Source: JBDRCU01 sp043821485 (lineage in GTDB: Bacteria; Patescibacteriota; Minisyncoccia; 2-02-FULL-40-12; IGHO2-01-FULL-4-A). Taken from it: a stretch of DNA of 64,000 nt. The stretch is taken from contig JBDRCU010000057.1 in assembly GCA_043821485.1 (NCBI GenBank), positions 21,970 to 85,969 of the forward strand, given 5' to 3'. Made by a program: the position numbers and the translations under genes. This document shows positions 26,489-35,830 of the stretch, piece by piece; position 1 is the first letter of the stretch; the number at the start of each line of letters is the position of its first letter. The notes beneath the pieces are model-generated. The model did no database searches and was not told where the DNA came from. It saw only the letters and a list, made by a program, of their open reading frames with translations.

Positions 26489-27400
26489 GTGAATATCAAA
26501 GATCTCAAAAACCAATTCCTTGAACATCTAGAAATTGAGAAAAATAGATCCCCCAAAACAGTAGAAAATTACGATCACTATTTATCTAGATTCTTTATTT
26601 TTGCAAAAATAGACAAACCCTCACAGCTCACTGAAGAGTTGATCCGCAAATTCAGACTGCATCTCAATAGAATGACCGATAACAAAGACAAATCACTTAA
26701 GAAGGTAACTCAAAATTATCACATTATTGCGCTTAGGGCTTTTTTGAAATATCTATCGAAGCGGGATATACAAACTGTTCCGGCAGAGAAAGTAGAGCTT
26801 GGCAAGCAAGAAGAGCGACAAGTTGAATTCCTTGAAGAAGGCGAGTTAAAGAAGTTTTTGGATTCTCCAAAGATGAATACGCTTGCAGGACTTCGTGATA
26901 AATCAATTCTTGAGACTCTTTTTTCAACCGGGCTTCGCGTATCAGAGTTATGTTCACTAGATCGAGACTCAATTGATCTTGATAGGGGAGAGTTCTCTGT
27001 AAAAGGCAAAGGCAGTAAGATACGGTTGGTCTTTTTATCTGATGATGCCAAGTCTACGATTATTCAATATCTAGATAAACGAGTTGATGCTGATGAGGCG
27101 CTTTTCATACGAGTTCCTAAGGATGAAAAATTTGAAAAATACGAAAACCTTCGTCTCACTCCACGCAGTATACAGAGAGTCATTAAAAAGTATGCAATTG
27201 AATCAGGCATTGTAGGCAAGAAGGTCTCGCCTCATACATTACGCCATAGCTATGCAACAGACCTTCTTCGCAATGGTGCTGACATCCGTTCAGTGCAGGC
27301 TATGCTTGGACATTCATCTGTAACAACAACTCAAATTTACACTCACGTGACAGACAAGCAGTTACGAGAGGTGCATAAGAAGTTCCACGATAAAAAGTAG
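26489..27400 (+). CDS. xerC: Tyrosine recombinase of the XerC/XerD type
   Basis: About 303 residues from GTG 26489; an in-frame ATG at 26453 exists, but TATACT (26477-26482) lies exactly 6 nt before the GTG, so translation there is more likely, probably leaderless. An N-terminal SAM-like domain (KNQFLEHLEIEKNRSPKTVE) precedes the catalytic domain: TGLRVSEL (Arg), GKGSKIR (Lys), HTLRHSYAT (His/Arg), LGHSSVTTTQIYTHV (His and nucleophile Tyr). It resolves chromosome dimers at dif, and is the only integrase-type enzyme in the window. Confidence 0.92.
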   Translation: MNIKDLKNQFLEHLEIEKNRSPKTVENYDHYLSRFFIFAKIDKPSQLTEELIRKFRLHLNRMTDNKDKSLKKVTQNYHIIALRAFLKYLSKRDIQTVPAEKVELGKQEERQVEFLEEGELKKFLDSPKMNTLAGLRDKSILETLFSTGLRVSELCSLDRDSIDLDRGEFSVKGKGSKIRLVFLSDDAKSTIIQYLDKRVDADEALFIRVPKDEKFEKYENLRLTPRSIQRVIKKYAIESGIVGKKVSPHTLRHSYATDLLRNGADIRSVQAMLGHSSVTTTQIYTHVTDKQLREVHKKFHDKK

Positions 27401-27418
27401 GTGGTATAATGAATACAT

Positions 27419-28405
27419 ATGGAAGAACAAATAAACAACCAGGAGCATAAGATAGGTATTTGGCCGATGATTGCAGGCGTAGTGATTTTGATTATTTTAA
27501 TAATTGTGGTTGCGTGGCTCTACAACAGAGACGATGGTATCTCAACCCCTACGCCATCAGTTTCGCCCGAGATATCAAATATTGAACAAACGTCTTTTCT
27601 TTTTGGTAATCCATATGATGCTACCTATGCAGATTGGGTTGAAGTTTTAAATGAAAATGATGTCCCATGCGAGGGTATGAACGATGCGTATAATCCGATA
27701 TCAATACATGAATCGGACAACGGTATACTGGTAACAATACTTTGTTATTCTGCGGCATATAACAGTGAATTTATAGCTGTTTATTCGGACGAGGGAGGAA
27801 ATTTTACAGTTCTGTCATTTCCGATACCTCTAGATGATGGCATCTGGAGAAATGATGAGATAGTTTGGGGGCTTAGATTTAATGAGAATAATAATATATT
27901 AAGTACTATTATGATGGGACGCGGACTAGGAGACTGTGGAGAGTCAGGAGAGTATATTTTAGATGAGACTCAATCTAAAGTTGAGATACTTGAATATAGG
28001 AGAAAGCCTGAATGTGATGAGTACTATGGTTTTTGGCCTATTGTATATCCTGATACTGAAGGTTATAGATACTACAACATGGATAGAAATGGTTCTAATT
28101 CTTTTCTAATGCTTAGATCGGTTCACGATTCTGATCAATATATTGTTGAATTAAAAGGTAGCGGAGGGTCTTCTGAAATGGCTCCAGCAGACTGCTACAT
28201 AAGTGCTAGAGGAGAACCGTATGATGATGATACTCTAAGAGCTAAATTTGATCTGGCAAATCCTCTTGACGAAGAGAGGATACTTGAGATGAATTATAGT
28301 TACAATGAGGTAGAAATCACTAGAGCAGATACTTTCGGTTATTGTAGTTTAGGGACGAATTTTTTGGGCACCTATCGTTATATAGAACCTCCTATATATG
28401 ATTAG
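27419..28405 (+). CDS. Membrane-anchored extracytoplasmic protein, unknown function
   Basis: 328 residues. One transmembrane segment (IWPMIAGVVILIILIIVVAWL, residues about 14-34), a short Pro/Thr linker, then a beta-rich acidic ectodomain with few Cys. I do not recognise the domain. TATAAT (27405-27410) lies 8 nt before ATG with no SD. It is followed 27 nt later by the DUF6498 membrane protein. Confidence 0.6.
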   Translation: MEEQINNQEHKIGIWPMIAGVVILIILIIVVAWLYNRDDGISTPTPSVSPEISNIEQTSFLFGNPYDATYADWVEVLNENDVPCEGMNDAYNPISIHESDNGILVTILCYSAAYNSEFIAVYSDEGGNFTVLSFPIPLDDGIWRNDEIVWGLRFNENNNILSTIMMGRGLGDCGESGEYILDETQSKVEILEYRRKPECDEYYGFWPIVYPDTEGYRYYNMDRNGSNSFLMLRSVHDSDQYIVELKGSGGSSEMAPADCYISARGEPYDDDTLRAKFDLANPLDEERILEMNYSYNEVEITRADTFGYCSLGTNFLGTYRYIEPPIYD

Positions 28406-28432
28406 TACTGATTACACTTGACGTTAAAGAAT

Positions 28433-29077
28433 ATGGTTAAAAAAAATGGTTCAAGTTTGAGTGCATTATTTCTTTTGATTTTAGTTAATCTGATTCCTTT
28501 GTTTGGGGTATTATATTTGGATTGGGGTGTAGTCACGATTTTGGTTTTGTATTGGATGGAGAGTGTGGTAATAGGGTATTTCGGATACAAGAAGATTTTT
28601 AAAGTTACTGGAAATAGGCCCAAAAAACATTTTTTTGGACTCCTTTTTGGACTCCTCGGGCCTGCAAGTTATTTTCTTTTCAATTTTATCGTATTCATAT
28701 TAGTAGACGCTCTTTTTTTGGTAATCCTTTTAGTTATCTTTTTACTTCAGACTCCAACAAGTTTTATAGAATATGATTTATCGTTTTCGTATTTGATAAT
28801 CGGGTTTATAGGATTCTGGATAAGCCATTGGTATTCTTATCGTTCTAACTTCTTAGGACGTGAAGAATATTTGAAATATACGCCAAAGAGCGTTACGCGC
28901 GCTCCATATAAAAGAATTTGGGTCATGCATGCTTTCATAATAGTTGCAGGAGGAATCATGGCTTGGACGTGGTCGCTTGTCTCGCTTCTTCTAGTCTTGG
29001 TTGTATTAAAAATTGTTGCAGATATTACACTGCATCTAATGGAACACAACTTTTATCGTAATAATAAAGAGCAGTAG
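28433..29077 (+). CDS. DUF6498-type polytopic membrane protein
   Basis: About 214 residues from ATG 28433. The pattern LILVNLIPLFGVLYLDWG, then LVLYWMESVVIGYFGYKKIF, is the DUF6498 signature; about six membrane segments follow. The function is unknown in the family. Confidence 0.7.
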   Translation: MVKKNGSSLSALFLLILVNLIPLFGVLYLDWGVVTILVLYWMESVVIGYFGYKKIFKVTGNRPKKHFFGLLFGLLGPASYFLFNFIVFILVDALFLVILLVIFLLQTPTSFIEYDLSFSYLIIGFIGFWISHWYSYRSNFLGREEYLKYTPKSVTRAPYKRIWVMHAFIIVAGGIMAWTWSLVSLLLVLVVLKIVADITLHLMEHNFYRNNKEQ

Positions 29078-29106
29078 TATAATTAACCTCAATCTCTTAG
29101 CATAAT

Positions 29107-29136
29107 AAAACATGCAGTTATAGAACTGCATGTTTT
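29107..29136. terminator. Bidirectional terminator between convergent genes
   Basis: Perfect 13-bp stem (AAAACATGCAGTT/AACTGCATGTTTT) with loop ATAG, between the DUF6498 gene and the minus-strand DUF4870-like gene. Confidence 0.9.
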
Positions 29137-29167
29137 ATTTAGATATTTTTTGTCTATAGAGGCTGGT

Positions 29168-29545
29168 CTATTTTAATATCTTCATTCCTCCAATGATAGG
29201 GAGTTCTTTCATCTCATTGTTTGCGCCATGCATTATGCCTATGATCCACAATATAAATAGTATTAGATTGATTGCCATCCATGCCAGCCAGCCAAGGAAT
29301 GGGATGAAAAGAAGTATCCATCCCGCTATTGATGCTATGACGGCAGCTAGGAATAGTATGAGTTGTTGGTTGGCGTGAAATCGTTCTGTCTGTCCTTTGA
29401 GATTTAGGAAAAACAAAATTGGAATCACATACCCTAAAATAATCAGCGTATGTGAATTATTAGCTCCTTGTGGTTGCTGTGGCTGCTGCTGATATTGTTG
29501 GTTAGGTGGCGGTCCTTGTTGAGGCTGTTGTTGATTCATATCCAT
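29168..29545 (-). CDS. DUF4870/Tic20-like small membrane protein
   Basis: 125 residues. A Gln/Pro-rich N-terminus (residues 1 to about 28) precedes three hydrophobic segments with the DUF4870 pattern (GYVIPILFFLNLKGQTERFH, ANQQLILFLAAVIASIAGWI, NLILFILWIIGIMHGANN). The function is unknown. Confidence 0.75.
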   Translation of the reverse strand: MDMNQQQPQQGPPPNQQYQQQPQQPQGANNSHTLIILGYVIPILFFLNLKGQTERFHANQQLILFLAAVIASIAGWILLFIPFLGWLAWMAINLILFILWIIGIMHGANNEMKELPIIGGMKILK

Positions 29546-29734
29546 AATATTTCTCTTAGGACACGGTGATCTATGCCATCGTGTATTCGAGTTTTAATTC
29601 TATAACTATGACATGTATTCTATCATTTTAAGGGTTTTAGGTTATCAACATTGCTTTTCTGACATTATTACTGTGATTAGGCTATAAAAGTGGTATTATA
29701 GAGTAATTGATTTATATAATTTAAATAAAATATT

Positions 29735-31312
29735 ATGGAAACACAAAATACACCAAATCCTTCAACGGTCCCAGTTATTGCAGGAGGTTCTTTTAGTGCA
29801 ACTCAGATTGTTATAGCAGTTGTTGTTCTTCTGGCAGTTGGAGGCGTAGCATGGGCAGGATATTCGTATTTGGGAAGCAAGACTGAACAAAAATTACTTG
29901 TAGATGTAATTGAGAGTATGGAGGAAGTTGATTCTATGACTTTTGAAGCGTCATTTAACATTTTGATTACTGATAATAGTTACTCTTCAGGCCTTCTTGG
30001 TGGCCTTGCTAATACTTTTGGAGTATTTATGGGGGATGAGATTTCTGATGATTTGGCCTTATCTCCTATCATTCCATCGAGTCGGGAGATCTCATTTACT
30101 GTTGATATCAATGGTGCTTCTGATACCACGGATATTGATAATCAAAAGTTTGAAATGAATATGGATGTTGGGGTAGAAGGAGCTGATCTTGAATATATGA
30201 CAGGAACAGATGAGCCACTCTCAATAAGTATGCAGATGAAAGGAATAGGAGATGTCGTATATGTGAAGCTTGATAGAATCGGAGGTATGTCACCTTTGGG
30301 TATTAGTATAAGTACAGACAAGTGGATTAAGATAGACCCTAAAGATCTTGCAGAACTTGAGGAACTCACAGGTTCTCTTGGAGCTCCGACATATGACGAT
30401 ATAGATGAAGAGCGTTTGAATGCTTTGTTGGAACCATATATGGATCAATTCGTCGATATTATGGGTAAGTATGACATCGTTAAGGTTTTGAGTTCTGGTT
30501 CTGGTCCTGAGATAGAAGGGGAGGAGACAACTAGTTCCAAATTTACAGTGAACAAAGAAGAGACTGTGGATTTTTGGATAGAAGCAATGCCTGTTTTCAC
30601 GGAAATGATGGATAAAATATATTTTGAATTATTTGGAATTGAAAATATGATACTTGGAGATGCAGATCTTTCGGACTTTACAGATGAAGAAATAGCAGAG
30701 GGGAAGGCAGAGATATTGAAGATGTTAGAAAGTGTAAGTTTAGAGGGTTCAGCTACTATTGGAAATGATAGTGCAATTCCGTATGATATGGAATTTAATC
30801 TAGATATAGATGTAGAAAATTTGGGCTCTATGGAGACATCCTTTGATTTTCACATGAGAGATATTAATGAGCCTGTTATAGTAGAAGAACCGGAAGACTA
30901 TATTACATTGATTGAGTTTATTGAGGGGATGGATGGAATGGATTCTGGTTATGATTATAATAATTCTGCAGCAGATGATGTAAAGAGGGTGGCAGATGTG
31001 AACAATCTCCGTACTGCAATAGAGATGTATTATGATGATTTCGGTGAATATCCAGATATGCTTGGAGATTTGGTTACAGAAGGATACTTGATGGAAGAAC
31101 CTTATGATCCATTCTGGGATTGGTCTTATGATTATGCTAGTTCTGGTAATAAGTATCAGATATCTGCAGACCTTGATAGTGGTTATCCTGATGAAGGGAA
31201 TCTCGCTAATGATAGCGATATTGATGCATCATCTTGGGGAGGAGTAGATGGTAATCTTGAGGAATGTTCTGGATTTGGCTGGGATTGTTTCTTTGATCTG
31301 GGATCGGAATAA
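29735..31312 (+). CDS. Membrane-anchored surface protein with pseudopilin-like C-terminus
   Basis: 525 residues. A transmembrane anchor (TQIVIAVVVLLAVGGVAWAGY, about residues 23-43), a large acidic ectodomain resembling LppX-like lipoprotein folds, and a C-terminal stretch (residues about 420-525: DVKRVADVNNLRTAIEMYYD, FGEYP, ... YDPFWDWSYDY) like the globular end of type II pseudopilins (GspG). It is probably surface-exposed. It is followed by the tmRNA gene. Confidence 0.6.
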   Translation: METQNTPNPSTVPVIAGGSFSATQIVIAVVVLLAVGGVAWAGYSYLGSKTEQKLLVDVIESMEEVDSMTFEASFNILITDNSYSSGLLGGLANTFGVFMGDEISDDLALSPIIPSSREISFTVDINGASDTTDIDNQKFEMNMDVGVEGADLEYMTGTDEPLSISMQMKGIGDVVYVKLDRIGGMSPLGISISTDKWIKIDPKDLAELEELTGSLGAPTYDDIDEERLNALLEPYMDQFVDIMGKYDIVKVLSSGSGPEIEGEETTSSKFTVNKEETVDFWIEAMPVFTEMMDKIYFELFGIENMILGDADLSDFTDEEIAEGKAEILKMLESVSLEGSATIGNDSAIPYDMEFNLDIDVENLGSMETSFDFHMRDINEPVIVEEPEDYITLIEFIEGMDGMDSGYDYNNSAADDVKRVADVNNLRTAIEMYYDDFGEYPDMLGDLVTEGYLMEEPYDPFWDWSYDYASSGNKYQISADLDSGYPDEGNLANDSDIDASSWGGVDGNLEECSGFGWDCFFDLGSE

Positions 31313-31347
31313 GTTGCGCTAGTTTCTTGAACTCGCTTGACTTAAAA

Positions 31348-31375
31348 TTGACTTAAATTTGAAAAATGGTATAAT
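31348..31375 (+). promoter_or_regulatory. Promoter of the tmRNA gene
   Basis: TTGACT (31348-31353), 16-bp spacer, TATAAT (31370-31375). Transcription would begin at about the mature tmRNA 5' end (31382). Confidence 0.8.
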
Positions 31376-31381
31376 GCAATC

Positions 31382-31761
31382 GGGCTTGAAAGGCTTCGAT
31401 GGAGGTTCATTTACAGGATTGAGCACGTCGAGTTTACCGATGTCTCGTAAATAATGTCGGTGCAAGATAAGTGCAAACACATCTTATCAAATGCCATCTA
31501 TGGCAGGAATGTCACAAATGGCAGTAGCATAACTTTTTAGTATAGCTACCGTCTTACCTCGGATTCTCGCTAGGGGGATAAGGCGTCATTAGCGAGAAAC
31601 TTTGCCTGCTATTACTATGACGGCAGAACATCGCAATTCCCATAGTACATTGCCTGAGCTTTTGTTCATTCCTTATCAGGCGGTGTAAATCGGAATGAAC
31701 TAAACGTGTAGTATCATCTTGTATCAACTTTCAGACGGGGGTTCGATTCCCCCCGAGTCCA
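31382..31761 (+). ncRNA. ssrA: Transfer-messenger RNA (tmRNA)
   Basis: 380 nt. The 5' end GGGCTTG pairs with CGAGTCC at the 3' end. The 5' element GGGCTTGAAAGGCTTCGATG and the 3' T-arm (GGGGG-TTCGATT-CCCCC) are diagnostic. The likely tag frame, from GCA at 31473 to TAA at 31530-31532, encodes ANTSYQMPSMAGMSQMAVA. CCA is not encoded. tmRNA rescues stalled ribosomes together with SmpB, whose gene is at 39341-39784. Its last bases form part of a direct repeat with 32547-32560. Confidence 0.95.
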
Positions 31762-31765
31762 CAAA
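31752..31765. repeat. Left copy of a 14-bp direct repeat (att-like) at the tmRNA 3' end
   Basis: CCCGAGTCCACAAA, covering the end of the T-stem, the acceptor strand and 4 nt beyond the gene. An identical copy lies at 32547-32560. tmRNA and tRNA 3' ends are classical integration sites for tyrosine recombinases. Confidence 0.75.
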
Positions 31766-31767
31766 CG

Positions 31768-31798
31768 AAATAACCCTTATTTTACGGGGGTTATTTTT
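31768..31798 (+). terminator. Terminator downstream of tmRNA
   Basis: AAATAACCC / GGG-TTATTT stem followed by TTT. It lies inside the interval bounded by the direct repeats. A second hairpin terminator follows the right copy, so both ends of the presumed insertion carry one. Confidence 0.75.
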
Positions 31799-31832
31799 GT
31801 TGACTCCCAGGGATATTTGAACCTTTTCAAAC

Positions 31833-31906
31833 AAAAAAGCGTCACAGGTGTGATGCTCTTTTGATTCTGGGCGACCCCTGATTGCTCGTGTGAGCAGGGG
31901 TCGCCC
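31833..31906 (-). terminator. Double terminator of the 31915-32298 island gene
   Basis: Read on the minus strand: a large hairpin (arms 31869-31879 and 31896-31906, GGGCGACCCCT/AGGGGTCGCCC, with an inner GCTC/GAGC) is followed by GCATCAC...GTGACGC (31839-31856) and six T. The second hairpin is conserved with the terminator at 17082-17104. Confidence 0.8.
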
Positions 31907-31914
31907 ATCTGTAC

Positions 31915-32298
31915 TTACTGGGCGGTAGCAGCCGCCCGGCTTTCGACCCACTCTCTACTCACCACATGGGCGAGCAAGTAGTTCACGGCCTCCTGTAACG
32001 CGGAGGCCCTCATGAACTCGTAGGTGGGGTCCTTTTGGACCCCGAGCTTCATCGCCGAGAGGCCGTAGCCCAGGGCATTGACGCCCTTTAACTGGCCTCT
32101 GCCGTTGCTGTCCAAGCACTTGTCAATGTGCTTGGTGGCATTGTCGACGAGTTTCAGGAACTCATCGACATCGACGTCGTACTTGGCCAGGACATCCATT
32201 GCCTTGGCCAGATCATCTATTGGGTTACCATGGACCATGAGGACCATGGCAGAGAGGGAGCTGAGCTCCCGTTTTGTGGTGTGATGCACGTAGGCCAT
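31915..32298 (-). CDS. Hypothetical helical protein of the tmRNA-inserted island
   Basis: 127 residues, largely alpha-helical (LSSLSAMVLMVHGNPIDDLA, VDEFLKLVDNATKHIDKCL), soluble, with no signal peptide. The family is not recognised. A strong SD (AAGGAGG) lies 7 nt before ATG, and a consensus promoter lies about 130 nt upstream. Composition is G+C-rich, unlike the flanking genes. The gene and its signals lie entirely between two copies of the tmRNA 3' end, so it is the cargo of a 795-bp insertion. Confidence 0.7.
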   Translation of the reverse strand: MAYVHHTTKRELSSLSAMVLMVHGNPIDDLAKAMDVLAKYDVDVDEFLKLVDNATKHIDKCLDSNGRGQLKGVNALGYGLSAMKLGVQKDPTYEFMRASALQEAVNYLLAHVVSREWVESRAAATAQ

Positions 32299-32426
32299 TT
32301 TTGGCCTCCTTTTTTAAAGTACCCCACCCCTAACGAGGTTTCGGGGTTAATTTTTGCTTTTCGCTATAGACACAATGCCTATGCGAGTACAGCCCCCTTC
32401 CCGGGTCTTCTGTCAATTTAATGTAT

Positions 32427-32456
32427 ATTATAACATATAATATATTCTTTTGTCAA
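32427..32456 (-). promoter_or_regulatory. Consensus promoter of the tmRNA-inserted island
   Basis: On the minus strand TTGACA (32451-32456), 18-bp spacer, TATAAT (32427-32432). The 5' leader that follows contains an ACCCC/GGGGT hairpin. The island at 43419 has the same perfect hexamers and the same 18-bp spacing. Confidence 0.85.
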
Positions 32457-32546
32457 CCTCATATATAGTAGATTCAAACTTCAATTACACCACCCAATTC
32501 CCAAAAACCCCTCATCTCCCTCACCAAAAGGTTCATATTAAAACAT

Positions 32547-32560
32547 CCCGAGTCCACAAA
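32547..32560. repeat. Right copy of the 14-bp tmRNA-end direct repeat
   Basis: Identical to 31752-31765. The region 32299-32546 between the gene start and this repeat holds the leader, the promoter and about 90 nt of A+T-rich sequence in which I see no gene. Confidence 0.75.
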
Positions 32561-32566
32561 GAAAAA

Positions 32567-32596
32567 ATATAAAACACCCTTTTGGGTGTTTTATAT
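32567..32596. terminator. Bidirectional terminator after the right repeat
   Basis: ATATAAAACACCC / GGGTGTTTTATAT with loop TTTT. It is probably the original tmRNA terminator, displaced by the insertion (inference). Confidence 0.85.
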
Positions 32597-32632
32597 TGGA
32601 ATAAATTGGATGCTTAATGATATAATTAATCT

Positions 32633-35600
32633 ATGCTTGATCCTCAACTAATAACTTACATATCTCAACAACGCCAAGCGGGTATTCCAGATGATCAAAT
32701 ACGATCCAGTCTTTTGTCTTCAGGATGGCAGGCTACAGACATCGATACGGCTCTTGGTGGGGGACAAGCTCAACCTGCTCAAACAACGCAACCTGTTCAG
32801 CCCACTCAACAACCTCAACCAGTGCAACAACCCCAACCAACCTCTTCAAAGAAAACTCTTATCCTAATCATAGTCATGACTGTACTCATCATAGCTCTCA
32901 TAGCTTCGTACTTCCTTTTCTTCAGAGATTCATCTTCTGATCCAACCCCAACTCCTCAATCCCCAACCAAGCGAACAACAATCAATGCATATGGTACTAC
33001 CATAACTCCGGGAGTAGATTACTATGAAGGATTGATAGTATTCAGTCTCAGAAATGATAAAAGATTGACTTATCAAAATGGAACTGATCTTCCTGAAGGG
33101 TTAACGCCCATCGATCAATTAGATGATACTAACCCTAATTCTCTAATATCTCTATTCAATCAATATAACTCTACAGACTTAGAAAGAAACTATAGAGGAA
33201 TAGATGAACAAAGCACTTCATATACATTACATATACCAGAAGACACAGATATCCTTGAGATAATGACTGATTTGCAGAGGACATCAGAAGTTAGATTTGC
33301 TGAACCTAGGTATATACCATATCTAGATGATGCGCCATCAGATCCATTTTTTCGTTCAAAAGGGTCATTAGGGGGCGATTATGATGATCAATGGAATTTT
33401 AAACTCATAAATATGGAACAGGCATGGGAGATATCGAAGGGAGAAGGAGTTACAGTAGCTGTGATAGACTCGGGCGTGGATCATGAACACCCTGATTTAG
33501 AGGGGAACGTTCAAGAGGGCTATTATTATAGCTACGGATGGAAGGATACCGATATAAAACCTCGAGGTATTCATAAGGGATGGGTAGGCGATTGTACTCA
33601 GACTCATGGTACAATGGTTTCTTCTATTCTGGCAGCCAAGAATGATGGCAAGGGTATGGTGGGTGTAGCACCAAAAGCAAAGATTATACCAATAGTGGGT
33701 ATAAGATCAGTTTCTTGCAATGGCATAGAGGGTGAATCTTTAGGTTATGAAATGTCCATAAGGAAAGCAGCCGATTTGAATGTGGATGTAATAAATATGA
33801 GTTTGGGTTATCGAGTTCCTCTTGTATCTGCTGATCTTACTGAGGCAGTACTCTATGCGGTAAATAAGGGAACGGTGTATGTTACTTCTGCAGGTAATGA
33901 TCATAGAGACACGACTTTTGGCTCCCCTGAAAATATTCATGAAGCAATAGTTGTCGCAGCAGTAGATGAGAATGATAAAAAAACAGATTATTCTAACTAT
34001 GGACCAACAATTGATGTGACTGCTCCAGGCGGAACTTGGAAGAGACCCATATTAGGAGCATGGTCTACAATGTTCCCAGGTGATGCGACATATGATAAAG
34101 AGGAATCTGTAGTCGATGAGAAAGGGCTATATGCAGGGACAACGGGAACCTCCTTTTCTGCCCCTACTGTAGCAGGTGTAGCAGCTCTTGTTATAGCTCA
34201 GGATAAAACCTTAACACCAAGTGAAGTGGAATGTGCATTGAAGCTCGGAGCAAAAGATGTAGAAGAGCCAGGATTCGATCCAAAGTCAGGATTTGGGAGA
34301 GTAGATGCATATAAGTCACTACTTTTATCCAAGGATGACTTAAAGCCATTTGATGAAGAAGGTAATCCTACAGAAGCAGAAAAATGTTTTGAGCAGGTAG
34401 CGATAACATATCCTGGGATAAATGAAGGTATAAATGCAACAAGATTAGAGCCACTAGGAATTAGAGGTTTAGTATCTATTACAGATATTGACTATTATGT
34501 CCTGGAATATCTTAAAGAAGGAGCTAATCCAAAGACAGGATGGATAGAGATATTTAGGGATACTAAAGAAGTAAAAGATGGGATTTTAGGACAATGGGAC
34601 ATAAAGGATTTAGAGGAAGGGAATTACCAATTGCGTCTGCATGCATTTAATAAGTCCGGTAAGCGATACGAAAATGAAGTATCTTTCTATATATATAAAA
34701 CCGTTGCATGTTTTATTGACGGAATTACCAGCATTGATGGGACTACAAGGAATCTAGTAGAGCCTACGAGATGTAAAATTATGACGGAATTAAGCTCTTC
34801 TAGTCCACTTTGGCTAACATTTAAAGATAAGAGTTGGCAGATAGTTTATCCCATACCAGGTGATGGTCGAATTGTAACCTATGATGATAAGACTCACTAT
34901 CTATATGTAGATAAGAAAAGTTGTGATGATAATAATCCTGAACACGAATTTCGTGTAAATTGTAGTTGTATTGATAAGTATCCAGCTGAAAGTATATGCG
35001 TAGAAGAGGAGTATACATTTACTGATAAATCAGGTGTAAGGAAATCAAATACGAGTGCCTACGGTATATTATCTCATTGGCAAGAGAATGATCCAGGTAA
35101 GGTAACATGTGAGGCAGTAGATGATTTAGCAGATGATACTGATCTTAGTAGTCCATTTAATTTTGAGCACGACAATGAGTTCTTATGTGAAGAGAAGGAG
35201 GATACGCCGGAACCAGTTGTATCAGATGAGAGTATACTTTGTACTTTTTCATCTGAAGAAAGAAAAGAAGGAGATTTCATTTCACATGCACAATCAAGAG
35301 GTATGGTTAGTAGTGGGGGGAGTATCGAAGGTATATCCCTTAGTTATGAAGAGAGAACTGTGTTTAAAAATGGTAAGGTATATCTTGCTTCGGATTTTTT
35401 TGGATCATTTGATTCAGGAGGTGGAGTCGATGATTGTAAATGGGTTTATGCTGATTATCCTTCAGATAAATTTGGTCTATTATCTAAAGAAGAGATAGAT
35501 ATCGAGATGATGCATTCAGATAGAAGACTTGATGATGAGTTGGGACTACCGCCAATATTACCGAAAGATCTATGCACAAGGGATGTCTCTTCTGAACTTT

Positions 35601-35788
35601 TTGAAACGCCAGGTAAAGAATGCAGTATAGAAGAGTATGAAAACGCTGTAGTAAAAAAAGCCGAAGACAGATTTCCACCAGGAGAGCTGGATACGGTAAA
35701 GAGCGAACTTAGGAAAGTGGGGATAGATTTTAGAGAGTCCGTAATAGAGGACGCTCCAAGTATATGGGAGTTTGTTCAAAAGCCATGA
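32633..35788 (+). CDS. Membrane-anchored subtilisin-like (S8) serine protease
   Basis: 1051 residues. Residues 1-45 form a small helical domain (LITYISQQRQAGIPDDQIRS...LSSGW) shared with the next gene, then a Gln/Pro-rich linker, a transmembrane segment (about 73-95) and the subtilase domain. The triad is visible: Asp279 (AVIDSGVDHEHPD), His325 (QTHGTMVSS) and Ser507 (GTSFSAP). The C-terminal part carries a Cys-containing domain (about 760-850) that resembles one in the following protein. The domain order suggests a protease outside the cell. TATAAT lies 6 nt before ATG with no SD. Confidence 0.88.
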   Translation: MLDPQLITYISQQRQAGIPDDQIRSSLLSSGWQATDIDTALGGGQAQPAQTTQPVQPTQQPQPVQQPQPTSSKKTLILIIVMTVLIIALIASYFLFFRDSSSDPTPTPQSPTKRTTINAYGTTITPGVDYYEGLIVFSLRNDKRLTYQNGTDLPEGLTPIDQLDDTNPNSLISLFNQYNSTDLERNYRGIDEQSTSYTLHIPEDTDILEIMTDLQRTSEVRFAEPRYIPYLDDAPSDPFFRSKGSLGGDYDDQWNFKLINMEQAWEISKGEGVTVAVIDSGVDHEHPDLEGNVQEGYYYSYGWKDTDIKPRGIHKGWVGDCTQTHGTMVSSILAAKNDGKGMVGVAPKAKIIPIVGIRSVSCNGIEGESLGYEMSIRKAADLNVDVINMSLGYRVPLVSADLTEAVLYAVNKGTVYVTSAGNDHRDTTFGSPENIHEAIVVAAVDENDKKTDYSNYGPTIDVTAPGGTWKRPILGAWSTMFPGDATYDKEESVVDEKGLYAGTTGTSFSAPTVAGVAALVIAQDKTLTPSEVECALKLGAKDVEEPGFDPKSGFGRVDAYKSLLLSKDDLKPFDEEGNPTEAEKCFEQVAITYPGINEGINATRLEPLGIRGLVSITDIDYYVLEYLKEGANPKTGWIEIFRDTKEVKDGILGQWDIKDLEEGNYQLRLHAFNKSGKRYENEVSFYIYKTVACFIDGITSIDGTTRNLVEPTRCKIMTELSSSSPLWLTFKDKSWQIVYPIPGDGRIVTYDDKTHYLYVDKKSCDDNNPEHEFRVNCSCIDKYPAESICVEEEYTFTDKSGVRKSNTSAYGILSHWQENDPGKVTCEAVDDLADDTDLSSPFNFEHDNEFLCEEKEDTPEPVVSDESILCTFSSEERKEGDFISHAQSRGMVSSGGSIEGISLSYEERTVFKNGKVYLASDFFGSFDSGGGVDDCKWVYADYPSDKFGLLSKEEIDIEMMHSDRRLDDELGLPPILPKDLCTRDVSSELFETPGKECSIEEYENAVVKKAEDRFPPGELDTVKSELRKVGIDFRESVIEDAPSIWEFVQKP

Positions 35789-35830
35789 TGAATGCAGGTT
35801 TTGATGATATATTAATCTTAATATCCCTCT

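Noticed and set aside
31724..31951. Open frame on the minus strand ending DSGGIEPPSES
   Set aside because: It runs antisense through the tmRNA 3' end and the island terminator. This ending is a well-known artefact of frames reading over tRNA/tmRNA T-arms.
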